Assembly (NCBI RefSeq): GCF_023151555.2
Contig: NZ_CP100425.1
Span: forward strand, 2,542,001 to 2,606,000
Direction of reading: 5' to 3'
Length of the DNA stretch: 64,000 bases
From: Photobacterium sp. CCB-ST2H9
GTDB lineage: Bacteria; Pseudomonadota; Gammaproteobacteria; Enterobacterales; Vibrionaceae
Position numbers and translations under genes: made by a program
Part shown: positions 7,750 to 16,959 of the stretch, in pieces
Layout: each line of letters begins with the position of its first letter
Numbering within the stretch: the stretch's first letter is position 1
Notes under the pieces: model-generated
The model's database searches: none
What the model was told of the DNA's origin: nothing
The model's input: only the letters and a program-made list of their open reading frames with translations

Positions 7750-9624
7750 ATGGCCAGTCAGTCACAAGCAGCACTGCTTAGAAAGCGCCGCTTTTTACCT
7801 TATTTTCTAACTCAGGCGCTGGGCGCGTTCAACGATAATATTTATAAAAATGTTCTGCTGATTCTGATCGCTTTTGCTGCCCCCGGAACACTGCCATTTG
7901 AAACCGATCTGATTATCAATCTCGCGGCTGGCATCTTTATTCTGCCTTTCTTTCTGTTCTCAGCAACAGCCGGGGTCCTGTCGGATACCTACGATAAAGC
8001 CTTCATCATGCGGAAGGTGAAACTGGCGGAGATCATTATCATGGCCATGGCAGCTGTTGCTTTCATGACCGAAAATTACATGGCTCTGTTACTTTTACTC
8101 TTTCTGATGGGGGCCCAATCAGCATTCTTTGGCCCGGCGAAGTATGCCCTGCTGCCTCAGCACCTGAAAAAAGAAGAGCTGGTCTCAGGTAATGCGCTGG
8201 TTGAAACCGGCACCTTTCTGGCCATTCTGATGGGCACGCTGCTGGCAGGCATTATCGCCAGTCAGGAGCAAGCCAGACTGATTGCTGCCGTTGCTGTCGT
8301 GTGTTTTGCCATCCTGGGTTATCTCAGTTCCCGTTACATACCGGATGCCAAACCCAGCGGTACACCCCCACCATTCCGGTGGCAACCGATCAGGCAAACC
8401 CGCCGTACGCTGTCAATTGCCGCTAAAGACAAGGTGGTCCTTCAGTGTGTGCTGGGCATCAGCTGGTTCTGGTTCCTGGGCGCTTCTTACCTGACCCAGT
8501 TCCCCAATTTTGCCAGGTTGCATCTCGGAGGCAATGCGGCCTCAGTCTCCGTCCTGCTGACACTGTTTTCAATTGGGATTGCGATTGGCTCGCTGCTCTG
8601 TGATCGTCTGTCCGGACACCGCATTGAACCGGGTATCGTGCCTCTGGGCTCGCTGGGCATCACCTTCTTTGGTGCTGACCTGATGTTTGCGACACCGGAT
8701 ATTGCCCCGATGACAGATTCTCTGTGGGCATTTCTGACCCAGCCTGAGTTGCTGCGCGTCTTCTTTTCTCTGACCATGCTGGGAGTCTCCGGCGGTATTT
8801 ATATCGTCCCGCTGTATGCCATGATGCAGAACCGGGCCAAGCCAAACGAACGGGCACAGGTGATCGCTGCCAATAACATCTGGAATGCGATTTTCATGGT
8901 CGCCAGTGCAATTGTTGCCATCATCTTCCTGTCGGTCCTGTCGCTGACCATCCCGCAGTTTTTCCTGTTTTTGGCTGGCATGAATCTTCTGATTCTGGGG
9001 TATATCTATCTGCAGGCACCTGATTTTTTCTGGCGGTTTATCGTCTGGATTGTCAGCCATACCATTTACCGGGTCAGTCACCAGCAACTGGAGAATATTC
9101 CCAAACAAGGCGGTGCACTGATCGTGTGCAACCACGTCAGTTATATGGACGCACTTCTGCTGGCCGGTGCCTGTCCCCGTCCAATCCGTTTCATTATGGA
9201 TGAGGACATCTTCAAAATGCCGCTGATCAAAACTTTCTGCAGTGCCTGTAAAGTGATTCCGATTGCCGCTAAAGACCGCCGCTCAATTCAGCGGGCATTT
9301 GAGGAAGTTGAGAACTGTCTGTCTCAGGGTGAGCTGGTCTGCATCTTCCCGGAAGGGAAACTGACCCATGACGGTGAAATCGGCCCATTCATGCGTGGCA
9401 TTGATCTCATCCTCAAACGCTCTCCGGCGCCTGTACTGCCGATGGCACTAAAAGGGCTTTGGGGGAGCTATTTCAGCCGGGAAGGCGGACGGGCTTTACT
9501 GAAGTGGCCAAAGCGTTTCTGGTCCCGAGTCACAATTGTGGCAGGTGAACCTCTAGATGCGCATGAGGCAAACAGTACAACATTACGGGAAACCGTCATC
9601 GCCTTACGCGGCGAAGCACGCTGA
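7750..9624 (+). CDS. Fused MFS lysophospholipid transporter (LplT-like) and 1-acyl-glycerol-phosphate acyltransferase (PlsC/Aas-like)
   Basis: The 624-residue protein is preceded by a strong AAGGAGG. Residues about 12-420 form an MFS transporter of the LplT type (FLTQALGAFNDNIYKN at the first helix, then repeated hydrophobic spans). Residues about 435-624 form a PlsC acyltransferase with NHVSYMDALL (the HxxxxD catalytic motif) and FPEGKLTHDG. E. coli encodes LplT and the Aas acyltransferase as separate genes for moving lysophosphatidylethanolamine inward and re-acylating it; here the two steps are on one chain, but the acyl-ACP synthetase half of Aas is absent. The upstream TetR gene and operator point to regulated membrane-lipid repair. 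Confidence 0.9.
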   Translation: MASQSQAALLRKRRFLPYFLTQALGAFNDNIYKNVLLILIAFAAPGTLPFETDLIINLAAGIFILPFFLFSATAGVLSDTYDKAFIMRKVKLAEIIIMAMAAVAFMTENYMALLLLLFLMGAQSAFFGPAKYALLPQHLKKEELVSGNALVETGTFLAILMGTLLAGIIASQEQARLIAAVAVVCFAILGYLSSRYIPDAKPSGTPPPFRWQPIRQTRRTLSIAAKDKVVLQCVLGISWFWFLGASYLTQFPNFARLHLGGNAASVSVLLTLFSIGIAIGSLLCDRLSGHRIEPGIVPLGSLGITFFGADLMFATPDIAPMTDSLWAFLTQPELLRVFFSLTMLGVSGGIYIVPLYAMMQNRAKPNERAQVIAANNIWNAIFMVASAIVAIIFLSVLSLTIPQFFLFLAGMNLLILGYIYLQAPDFFWRFIVWIVSHTIYRVSHQQLENIPKQGGALIVCNHVSYMDALLLAGACPRPIRFIMDEDIFKMPLIKTFCSACKVIPIAAKDRRSIQRAFEEVENCLSQGELVCIFPEGKLTHDGEIGPFMRGIDLILKRSPAPVLPMALKGLWGSYFSREGGRALLKWPKRFWSRVTIVAGEPLDAHEANSTTLRETVIALRGEAR

Positions 9625-9637
9625 ACCTCTGTAAATA

Positions 9638-9665
9638 CGGAAAGCGCGGAATATCGCGCTTTCCG
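9638..9665 (+). terminator. Hairpin after the LplT/acyltransferase gene
   Basis: A perfect 11-bp stem CGGAAAGCGCG/CGCGCTTTCCG has a 6-base loop and begins 14 bp after the stop codon. No clear T tract follows, so it may be a Rho-assisted or RNA-stabilising end. The rest of the gap to alaA (to about 9928) is AT-rich promoter DNA with no gene seen. Confidence 0.5.
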
Positions 9666-9928
9666 CTCTCGCCTCCTGAGTCAAACCACAGCCAGTTCAT
9701 TCAACCAAACCAAATCTCATTAACAGAAATAAAAACCAGAAAAATGCTAATTGTAGAATAATTAACTCTGCCATTTCTCTTATGGGCCAACTTTCACCCT
9801 GTCAGCGTTTTATTCTGTTAATTAATTAAATACCCCATCTTCACATAATTTTTTCCTGCAAAGCCTTTATCTGAAGGTGGTATTTAGTGTAATTTGTCGG
9901 AATTGCTCACTTTTTGCAGGATGACCAC

Positions 9929-11143
9929 ATGCACAACATCGGGATGTCTACCAAGCTCAACAATGTTTGTTATGACATTAGGGGTCCCGTTCTGAAACAT
10001 GCCAAGCGCATGGAAGAAGAAGGCCACAAAATACTTAAGCTCAACATTGGCAACCCCGCACCATTCGGTTTCGATGCACCGGATGAGATCCTGGTGGACG
10101 TGATCCGTAACCTGCCAACCTCTCAGGGCTACTGCGATTCAAAAGGCATTTATTCTGCCCGTAAGGCCGTTGTGCAGCACTATCAGCGACGCGGATTACT
10201 CGATATTGACGTAGAAGATGTCTATATCGGTAACGGTGTTTCTGAACTCATTGTTATGGCGATGCAGGCCCTGCTCGACAACACCGATGAAATCCTGGTC
10301 CCGGCACCAGACTATCCGCTCTGGACCGCAGCAATCTCACTGTCTGGCGGTAACCCGGTGCATTATATTTGTGATGAAGAGTCTGACTGGTATCCGGATC
10401 TGGATGACATCCGCAGCAAAATCACACCGAAGACACGTGGTATTGTGCTGATTAACCCGAACAACCCGACCGGGGCTGTTTATAGCCGGGATTTTCTGCT
10501 GGAAGTAATTGAAATTGCCCGTCAGCACAAACTGATTATCTTTGCTGACGAAATCTACGACAAAATTCTGTATGACGGTGCACAGCACACCTCGATTGCA
10601 CCTCTGGCAGAAGATGTATTCTGCGTCACATTTAATGGCTTGTCCAAATCCTACCGGGTCTGTGGTTTCCGGGCGGGCTGGATGCTGCTGTCCGGTCCCC
10701 GTCAGGTTGCCAAACGCTATATCGAAGGTCTGGATATGCTGGCATCCATGCGCCTGTGTGCCAATGTCCCGATGCAGCATGCCGTCCAGACGGCGCTGGG
10801 AGGCTACCAGAGTATCAATGAGCTGATCCTGCCGGGCGGCCGCTTGCTGGAGCAGCGGAACAAAGCCTATGACATGATTACGCAGATCCCAGGGGTTTCC
10901 TGCGTGAAGCCGAAAGGCGCGCTCTATCTGTTCCCGAAACTGGATCAGAAGAAATTCAACATCGTTGACGATCAGAAAATGGCACTGGATTTTCTTCAAC
11001 AGGAAAAAGTCCTGATCGTGCATGGCACCGGGTTTAACTGGAAGAAACCGGATCACTTTCGTATTGTCACCCTGCCACGGGTGGATGATCTGGAAATGGC
11101 CATCGGCCGTCTCGAGCGCTTCCTGCATGGTTACCGCCAGTAA
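9929..11143 (+). CDS. alaA: Alanine transaminase AlaA (PLP-dependent aminotransferase)
   Basis: AlaA makes alanine from pyruvate and glutamate. The product is 404 residues from ATG 9929, with CAGG eight bases upstream; the frame also has TTG 9914 and ATG 9944. It opens KLNNVCYDIRGPVLKHAKRMEEEGHKI and contains LNIGNPAPFGFDAPDE, IGNGVSELIVMAMQAL, INPNNPTGAVYS, FADEIYDKILYDG and FNGLSKSYRVCGFRAGW. The lysine in GLSKSYR is the PLP-binding residue of class I aminotransferases. Very close to E. coli AlaA (YfbQ), with yfbR next door as in E. coli. Confidence 0.93.
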   Translation: MHNIGMSTKLNNVCYDIRGPVLKHAKRMEEEGHKILKLNIGNPAPFGFDAPDEILVDVIRNLPTSQGYCDSKGIYSARKAVVQHYQRRGLLDIDVEDVYIGNGVSELIVMAMQALLDNTDEILVPAPDYPLWTAAISLSGGNPVHYICDEESDWYPDLDDIRSKITPKTRGIVLINPNNPTGAVYSRDFLLEVIEIARQHKLIIFADEIYDKILYDGAQHTSIAPLAEDVFCVTFNGLSKSYRVCGFRAGWMLLSGPRQVAKRYIEGLDMLASMRLCANVPMQHAVQTALGGYQSINELILPGGRLLEQRNKAYDMITQIPGVSCVKPKGALYLFPKLDQKKFNIVDDQKMALDFLQQEKVLIVHGTGFNWKKPDHFRIVTLPRVDDLEMAIGRLERFLHGYRQ

Positions 11144-11158
11144 TCTCACACTGACAAA

Positions 11159-11190
11159 ACAAAGCCCTGGTCTCCGGGGCTTTGTCATTT
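11159..11190 (+). terminator. Terminator after alaA
   Basis: The stem ACAAAGCCC/GGGCTTTGT has a 9-base loop and is followed by CATTTCT; it starts 15 bp past the alaA stop codon. Confidence 0.65.
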
Positions 11191-11245
11191 CTAGGCAGGC
11201 CAAAATCTGATAGGTTTAATAGAAAGCTTATGAATTGGAAGCACT

Positions 11246-11830
11246 ATGAAAACCAGCCATTTTTTTGCTCATCTGGCCCGAATGAAGCTCATCCAGCGCT
11301 GGCCACTGATGCGATCTGTCACCAGCGAGAACGTCTCCGAACACAGCCTCCAGGTTGCTTTTGTCGCTCATGCTCTCGCCCTGATTCAAAACCGGCACTT
11401 TGGCGGTGCCCTGAATCCGGAACGAATTGCTTTACTCGCCATGTTCCACGACGCCAGTGAAGTGTTAACCGGCGATATGCCGACCCCGGTCAAATACTTC
11501 AATCCGGCGATTGCCGAAGAATATAAAAAGATTGAACTTGCGGCCGAGCAACGGCTGCTCTCGATGCTGCCCGACGAATTTCAGACTGACTATGCCCCGT
11601 TGCTGGTCAGTGAGCAGATTAACCAGCAGGATTACCACATCGTTAAACAGGCAGACACTCTGTGCGCCTACCTGAAGTGTCTGGAAGAGCTCAGTGCCGG
11701 CAACCATGAATTCACGCAGGCAAAAAATCGCCTGGAAGAAACGCTGGAAGAACGCAAAACCCCGGAAATGGATTATTTTCTGACAACTTTTGCCACCAGC
11801 TTTAACCTGACACTGGACGAAATAAACTGA
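11246..11830 (+). CDS. yfbR: 5'-deoxynucleotidase YfbR
   Basis: YfbR hydrolyses deoxyribonucleoside 5'-monophosphates and helps balance the dNTP pool. The 194-residue product carries the HD-domain metal ligands: [14 protein letters not shown] (His), [23 protein letters not shown] (His-Asp and the catalytic Glu region) and [13 protein letters not shown] (Asp). Length and motifs match E. coli YfbR (199 residues). GGAAG sits upstream of ATG 11246. The stop codon shares one base with the start of the dgt gene, so the two are translationally coupled. Confidence 0.93.
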   Translation: MKTSHFFAHLARMKLIQRWPLMRSVTSENVSEHSLQVAFVAHALALIQNRHFGGALNPERIALLAMFHDASEVLTGDMPTPVKYFNPAIAEEYKKIELAAEQRLLSMLPDEFQTDYAPLLVSEQINQQDYHIVKQADTLCAYLKCLEELSAGNHEFTQAKNRLEETLEERKTPEMDYFLTTFATSFNLTLDEIN

Positions 11831-13197
11831 TGAGCGAAAAGAGAGAACCTACCGCCAATTTATGGCAGGCAAGAAAAAGTCAGGAACAAAAAGAAAGACG
11901 TCAGGACCACCGGACCGCCTACCAGCGAGATCGAGCCAGAATTCTGCATTCCGCCGCTTTTCGCCGGCTACAGGCCAAAACCCAGGTTCATGGTGCAGGA
12001 CATCATGATTTTTACCGCACCCGGCTGACCCATTCGCTGGAAGCTTCCCAGATCGGAACGGGAATCGTAGCTCAGCTCAAGATCAAACAACCTGATTTTC
12101 GGCCACTGCTGCCTTCAAACAGCCTGATGGAAAGCCTGTGTCTGGCACATGATATCGGCCATCCCCCTTTCGGCCATGGCGGAGAAGTGGCTCTGAACTA
12201 TATGATGCGGGACCACGGCGGCTTTGAAGGCAATGCGCAAACCTTTCGGATCGTCACACTGCTGGAACCCTACACAGAAAAGTTCGGCATGAACCTGTCG
12301 CGCCGAACCCTGCTTGGGCTGTTAAAATATCCCGCATTCATCAGTGAGACCCGGGCAACCGAACTGCCCTCTGCCATCCGTCAGTTCCGTCATCTGAGAG
12401 CGAAAGACTGGCAACCGGCGAAAGGGATCTACCGGGATGATCACGACACGTTCAGCTGGATCCTTTCTGCCCTCTCCGATACAGACAGGACGTTACTCAG
12501 TACGACAATGCGAGGCGAACGGCAGGCACCTTCCCAGCACCTGAAGACCCGTTTTAAATCTCTGGACTGTTCCATCATGGAGCTGGCCGATGACATTGCC
12601 TATGGCGTGCATGATTTAGAAGATGCCATCGTCATGGGAATTGTGACTCAGAAACAATGGGAGGACGCGGCAGCAAGCCAGTTGGCCCTATGTGAAGACG
12701 ACTGGCTGACAGAGCGGATTGACTGGCTCAGTCAGCAGTTGTTTGCCGATCATCATCAGCGCAAAGACGCCATCGGCGCACTGGTGAACGCCCTGATCAC
12801 AGCGATTGAAATCGGACCGACCACATCTGAGAATGAAACCGGTTTTGACGAGCCGCTGCTGAAATGGAATGCCTATCTTTCCGTACCAATGGAAAAAGTT
12901 CTGACGGTGCTGAAAGAATTTGTCAGTGAGTATGTAGTTCGCAAGCCAGAGATTCAGCTACTTGAATACAAAGGTCAGCAAATTATCATGGAAACCTTCG
13001 AGGCTCTGGCGTCCGATCCGGAACGACTACTGCCCGCCGGGACCCGAGAGCGGTGGCGGGATGCCATCCATCACGGCCAGAATGAGCACCGGATTATCGC
13101 TGACTATATTGCCGGAATGACCGACGGCTTTGCTCAGCGCCTTTATGGCAACCTGTTCCATCCGGCCAGCGACTGGAAGCTTGGTCCCACCGTTTAA
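11830..13197 (+). CDS. dGTPase family triphosphohydrolase (anti-phage dGTPase type)
   Basis: The 455-residue HD-domain enzyme has [11 protein letters not shown] (first His), [15 protein letters not shown] (central His-Asp) and [17 protein letters not shown] (last Asp), the metal-binding set of dGTP triphosphohydrolases. These release deoxynucleoside and triphosphate. The shorter clade found in Vibrio and Shewanella is often annotated as a dGTPase-like protein, and members of the family are known to protect bacteria from phage by draining dGTP. The start overlaps the yfbR stop by one base (TGATG), giving a coupled nucleotide-pool operon. Its last 4 bp overlap the converging DTW gene. Confidence 0.9.
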   Translation: MSEKREPTANLWQARKSQEQKERRQDHRTAYQRDRARILHSAAFRRLQAKTQVHGAGHHDFYRTRLTHSLEASQIGTGIVAQLKIKQPDFRPLLPSNSLMESLCLAHDIGHPPFGHGGEVALNYMMRDHGGFEGNAQTFRIVTLLEPYTEKFGMNLSRRTLLGLLKYPAFISETRATELPSAIRQFRHLRAKDWQPAKGIYRDDHDTFSWILSALSDTDRTLLSTTMRGERQAPSQHLKTRFKSLDCSIMELADDIAYGVHDLEDAIVMGIVTQKQWEDAAASQLALCEDDWLTERIDWLSQQLFADHHQRKDAIGALVNALITAIEIGPTTSENETGFDEPLLKWNAYLSVPMEKVLTVLKEFVSEYVVRKPEIQLLEYKGQQIIMETFEALASDPERLLPAGTRERWRDAIHHGQNEHRIIADYIAGMTDGFAQRLYGNLFHPASDWKLGPTV

Positions 13198-13808
13198 CTT
13201 TTCCCGTAATGCCGTTCGTAGACACCGGGCGGCATCTGGCTGATTTGAAAATCAATCATCCGGTCAAACGTGTTGAGCAGCGGCTGAAATTTGTTACTTT
13301 CACCTTCAATCTGGCTCAGCGCTTCATAAGCTGCCTCTACCGTCGACAAGCCAGATGCTTTAGGTGATTTTCGGATCCGGTAATTGCCTGCCAAAGCGGC
13401 TTCAAGGCGAACACAGGGTAATGCTTGCAGATTTGCGGAGAGCTGCCAGATTTTGTAGGCCTTCTTCCAGGTTCCATCCAGCAGGATTAAAGTCGTCCGT
13501 TGCTGAGGGCTGCACTCAGCAGCCCATTGCGAAATGGAAGCTGCGCCCTCCCCCGGATACAGCACAGCCGCACGTCGCGCCGGATCCGACAACAATGTGT
13601 TGATTTCATCATGCTTGCTGAAATCCTCGCCCACCCAGAGCCGGGCATTGGGCAATGACAAAGTCAGGATTCGCGCCGTCCCAAGAGGCTGTTTTACTTC
13701 AGACGGATGTTGCAATATCCACAGTTCAGTTCTAGCATCAACATTTTCTATCCACTGGCAAATACAGGCTTTTGCAGCTTTGCCACAGCGCTCACAGTAG
13801 CGGCTCAT
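13194..13808 (-). CDS. DTW domain tRNA-uridine aminocarboxypropyltransferase (TapT-like)
   Basis: The product is 204 residues from ATG 13808, so that the protein begins [17 protein letters not shown], a zinc-binding cysteine set typical of TapT/YfiP; the longer frame to 13868 is not conserved-looking. The DTW signature appears as [15 protein letters not shown] (D-x-T-W), with [16 protein letters not shown] earlier. The family transfers the 3-amino-3-carboxypropyl group from S-adenosylmethionine to U47 of tRNA (acp3U). The gene converges on dgt (4-bp overlap), and its start codon is only 4 bp from that of the divergent rhombosortase gene. Confidence 0.88.
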   Translation of the reverse strand: MSRYCERCGKAAKACICQWIENVDARTELWILQHPSEVKQPLGTARILTLSLPNARLWVGEDFSKHDEINTLLSDPARRAAVLYPGEGAASISQWAAECSPQQRTTLILLDGTWKKAYKIWQLSANLQALPCVRLEAALAGNYRIRKSPKASGLSTVEAAYEALSQIEGESNKFQPLLNTFDRMIDFQISQMPPGVYERHYGKS

Positions 13809-13812
13809 TGAG

Positions 13813-14394
13813 GTGCCCTTGTTGTCACGATCTTTGTTTCTGTCATTGTTAGCTATCAGTCTGCTCACTATCTTTGCCCAGCTTGCACCGGTTCATCCGT
13901 TCCTTGAATGGGATCGGCAGGCAATTGCATCCGGACAATGGTGGCGGATCCTAACAGGAAATATTACACATACCAATTGGCCTCACCTCGCGATGAATCT
14001 GGCCGGCCTGGCCATTTTGACCCAGCTGTTCCGGTTTCACCTGACCACAGCCAGACTAGTCACAATTTTGTTTGCACTCGGTATCATTGTCGGACTGTCT
14101 TTGTTTTTCACTGAACTGGAGCGTTATGCCGGGCTCTCTGGGATACTCCATGGTCTGTTTATCTGGGGCGCCTGGCAGGATATTCGTCAGCACCGCTCGG
14201 GCGGAAAACTCTTACTGGCCGCAGGCTTTGTCAAGGTCGGCTGGGATATTGTCACAGGAGGCTCTGCTGAAACAGCTTCTCTCATTCAGGCTAGCATCGC
14301 AGTTGAAGCCCATCTGGCTGGTGCATTGGGCGGGCTGGCGCTGGCCTATACGTTCGATAAAATTCAATCCCACCGCTCTGTAAGCCAGCACTGA
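13813..14394 (+). CDS. rrtA: Rhombosortase (rhomboid-family GlyGly-CTERM protease, RrtA-like)
   Basis: The 193-residue membrane protein has six or so hydrophobic segments. Rhomboid motifs visible are NWPHLAMNLAGLAIL (helix 2), YAGLSGILHGLFIWG (GxSG with the catalytic Ser) and EAHLAGALGGLAL (catalytic His). Rhombosortases cleave and process secreted proteins with a C-terminal GlyGly-CTERM tail in Vibrionaceae and Shewanella. The start is uncertain: GTG 13813 is 4 bp from the divergent DTW start, and TTG 13819 sits a good distance after GAGG at 13810-13813. No GlyGly-CTERM substrate is visible in this window. Confidence 0.87.
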   Translation: MPLLSRSLFLSLLAISLLTIFAQLAPVHPFLEWDRQAIASGQWWRILTGNITHTNWPHLAMNLAGLAILTQLFRFHLTTARLVTILFALGIIVGLSLFFTELERYAGLSGILHGLFIWGAWQDIRQHRSGGKLLLAAGFVKVGWDIVTGGSAETASLIQASIAVEAHLAGALGGLALAYTFDKIQSHRSVSQH

Positions 14395-14453
14395 AACGTT
14401 GCAAGGGGAGCAAATGCCCCCCTTACAAGATAGCAGCGTATATATTCAGCTCA

Positions 14454-14738
14454 TCAGAGCTGAATTCTGTCGCGATTTTTCTCTACAGTCGATGCCCCAA
14501 TCCCTTTCACTTTGCTCAGGTCATCTGCTGTCGAAAACTCACCATGCTGATCACGATACTCAATAATACTCCGAGCCTTATCAGGTCCGACACCCAGTAA
14601 TAATTTATCCAGTTCCTCTGCATTGGCAGTATTGATATTCACAACGATTTCAATCCCTTCATGCGTATCCGTGGCATCAGCCGTGCCAGATATCACCAGG
14701 CTTGAAGCCAACATCAGTAGCGCAATTGAATTCTTCAT
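14454..14738 (-). CDS. ComEA-like helix-hairpin-helix protein
   Basis: The product has 94 residues with a signal peptide (MKNSIALLMLASSLVISGTADA) and a single C-terminal helix-hairpin-helix pair: VNINTANAEELDKLLLGVGPDKARSII and DDLSKVKGIGASTVEKNR. This is the short periplasmic ComEA type, which binds DNA during competence uptake in Vibrio and other gamma-proteobacteria. AAGGAGAACC precedes the ATG. It is downstream of ppiD on the same strand but separated from it by a strong terminator. Confidence 0.85.
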   Translation of the reverse strand: MKNSIALLMLASSLVISGTADATDTHEGIEIVVNINTANAEELDKLLLGVGPDKARSIIEYRDQHGEFSTADDLSKVKGIGASTVEKNRDRIQL

Positions 14739-14817
14739 TGGTTCTCCTTATCGATTGTTCGGCAAGAAGAATAATGAAATTTACAAGCAGGAAAACGGCA
14801 CCATTAATTTCTGGTCC

Positions 14818-14849
14818 AAAAAAACGACGGGCCGCACATGGCGGCCCGT
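14818..14849 (-). terminator. Rho-independent terminator of ppiD
   Basis: A perfect 9-bp stem ACGGGCCGC/GCGGCCCGT with a 5-base loop is followed on the minus strand by a short CG and then seven Ts. It lies 22 bp past the ppiD stop codon. Confidence 0.88.
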
Positions 14850-14870
14850 TAATACAATAATCAATTACAT

Positions 14871-16763
14871 TTACTGTGCAGTTGCATCCAGAACCGGATA
14901 CGTCACTTTCGCGTCTGCACGCAGCACATCCAGTAACGCCATCACATCCTGCTGAGCATTCATCTGTGCCAGTTGTTCTGCCATCGGACCATTTGATTTC
15001 GCAGGCTCAACCTCTAGCTCTGTCACTTTATCCAGCGCAATAATCACAACATTGCCCTGCTGATCATGCGTCACGCCGTAGACAGTTTTTCCGTCTTCTG
15101 GTTTCGCCAAGGCAAAAGCCTTTTGCGTCAGGACAGGATCACTGCCGCGACGATTCAGCGTCTGAGGCTCAGAGAAACTCAGGTCTTGCTGCTCCAGAAT
15201 ATTAATGTCTCCCTGACGTAATGCCGCCAGAATCTCATCTGCCTGCTTCTCAGCCGCTGCTTCGCCACGTTGTTGCGCCAGTTGTTCATGCACCTGTCCG
15301 GACACTTCCTCAAACGCCAGCAGTTGCTCAGGACGCGCCTCATCGACACGAACAACGATCACATGCTCTGGCCCCAGTTCAATAACTTCAGAGTTCAGAC
15401 CATCTTCACGGACTTCCGGTGTATTCAGAGCCTGCACGACTGCTGGAGTCGCCAGTACACCCTGAGCATTATTCAGCGCAAAGAAATCAGTTTTCTGTAC
15501 CTTGGCATTCACGGCTTTCGCGGCGTCATCCAGAGAATCCGGCATTTCAAATGCAGTTTCAGCCAGTTTCGTCTGCTGCTGGTAGAATGCTTCGGCTGCT
15601 TTCTGATCACGCAGATCGGCCAGCAGATCTTCACGAACATCAGCAAAAGGCTTCGCCGTTGGCGCTTTCACACCCTCAAGCTGAATAATGTGATAGCCAA
15701 AAGAAGACTTCACGACATCAGAGACATCACCGTTGTTCTTCAGGCCAAATGCCGCCTCTTCAAACGCCGGATCCATCACACCACGCTCAAACCAATCCAG
15801 TTCACCGCCTTGTTTGGCACTGAAGGTATCATCAGATTTCGCTTGCGCCACTGCAGCAAAATCAGCACCACCTTTCAGCTCGGCCAGAATCGCATCAGCT
15901 TTGCTCTTTGCTTCAGCATCATCACCCTGAATCAGAATATGACGCACATGACGTTGCTCAGGCTTAGAGAATTTAACCAGATTGTCCTGATAATAAGTCT
16001 TCAGCTCATCTTCGCTTACCGCCATAGTATTTTTCAGCGAATTGCCGGATAACTCGATATAAGACACCTTCACCTGCTCCGGACGAGTAAACTCCAGTGC
16101 ATGCTGTTGATAATAGGCTTGGCTGTCTTCTTCGCTGATCTCAACGTTCTTTTTAAACGTTTCCAGATTCAGTGTCAGGCTGCGCACTTCACGTTGCTGC
16201 TGCTCCAGTTGCTGTAACTGCGCCAGTTCATTCTTCAGTGCAAAATCACTTCCCTGAATGGCTGTCAGCAGTTGCTGACGCAACATATTGGTGCGCATGT
16301 ACTCTGCAAATTGGTCAGGCGTAAAGCGAGAACGACGCAACACAGAGGTGTAAACATCGTTATCAAACTGGCCGTCACGCTGGAATTCAGGCATTGCACG
16401 AATCGCCTTTTTCACCTGATCGTCGCTGATACGCAGTCCCAGCGTATTAGCTCGCTGTTCAATCAGTGCATCGTTCACCAGACGATCCAACACACTGCGA
16501 CGAAACTGCTGCACATAGCCAGGATCACCCATCAGGGTTGAGAAATAATCACCCAGCTGCGACTGCATACGGTTACGTTCGTTTTGATATGCCTCTTCAA
16601 ACTGACGCTGACTGATTTCCTCGCCATCAATCTTTGCCGCTACAGGCTGATTAGAATTTGCCAGATAACTGCCTACACCGGCAAAGACAAAAGAAAATAT
16701 GATTAGGGAAAGAATAATCTTTACCCAAATACTGCTTACGCCTTCGCGCATTCGCTCCATCAT
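14871..16763 (-). CDS. ppiD: Periplasmic folding chaperone / parvulin-like PpiD
   Basis: The 630-residue protein is anchored in the inner membrane by one N-terminal helix (ILSLIIFSFVFAGVGSYLA) after a short cytoplasmic tail MMERMREG. A SurA-like N-terminal region follows (about residues 40-200). The parvulin domain is at about 265-360 (RHVRHILIQGDDAEAKSKAD ... FGYHIIQLEGVK), with a long C-terminal part after it. PpiD sits near SecYEG and assists newly exported outer-membrane proteins; its isomerase activity is weak or absent in studied cases. Length matches E. coli (623). It is transcribed after hupB but has its own terminator and upstream gap. Confidence 0.94.
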   Translation of the reverse strand: MMERMREGVSSIWVKIILSLIIFSFVFAGVGSYLANSNQPVAAKIDGEEISQRQFEEAYQNERNRMQSQLGDYFSTLMGDPGYVQQFRRSVLDRLVNDALIEQRANTLGLRISDDQVKKAIRAMPEFQRDGQFDNDVYTSVLRRSRFTPDQFAEYMRTNMLRQQLLTAIQGSDFALKNELAQLQQLEQQQREVRSLTLNLETFKKNVEISEEDSQAYYQQHALEFTRPEQVKVSYIELSGNSLKNTMAVSEDELKTYYQDNLVKFSKPEQRHVRHILIQGDDAEAKSKADAILAELKGGADFAAVAQAKSDDTFSAKQGGELDWFERGVMDPAFEEAAFGLKNNGDVSDVVKSSFGYHIIQLEGVKAPTAKPFADVREDLLADLRDQKAAEAFYQQQTKLAETAFEMPDSLDDAAKAVNAKVQKTDFFALNNAQGVLATPAVVQALNTPEVREDGLNSEVIELGPEHVIVVRVDEARPEQLLAFEEVSGQVHEQLAQQRGEAAAEKQADEILAALRQGDINILEQQDLSFSEPQTLNRRGSDPVLTQKAFALAKPEDGKTVYGVTHDQQGNVVIIALDKVTELEVEPAKSNGPMAEQLAQMNAQQDVMALLDVLRADAKVTYPVLDATAQ

Positions 16764-16852
16764 AACGTGCCGTATCTCCTAGTTGTTCGAGCTGGCAATA
16801 ATGGTTGGCCGTGATTCATTCTGAACCACAATCCATTCACCCTGATACAAAT

Positions 16853-16880
16853 TAAAAAAAGCGCATCACTACGATGCGCT
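16853..16880 (-). terminator. Rho-independent terminator of hupB
   Basis: The stem AGCGCATC/GATGCGCT has a 5-base loop and runs directly into seven Ts on the minus strand, 80 bp past the hupB stop codon. Confidence 0.88.
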
Positions 16881-16959
16881 CTCGTGTTACGCAATCATGC
16901 CATGATATGACACTATGCGTAAGGTTTTGTTCATTACAACTGCTGGCAATAATGCCAAA

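Noticed and set aside
9720..9821. Inverted copies TTAACAGAA and TTCTGTTAA upstream of alaA
   Set aside because: They are 84 bases apart in AT-rich DNA with no intervening structure; chance is the simplest explanation.
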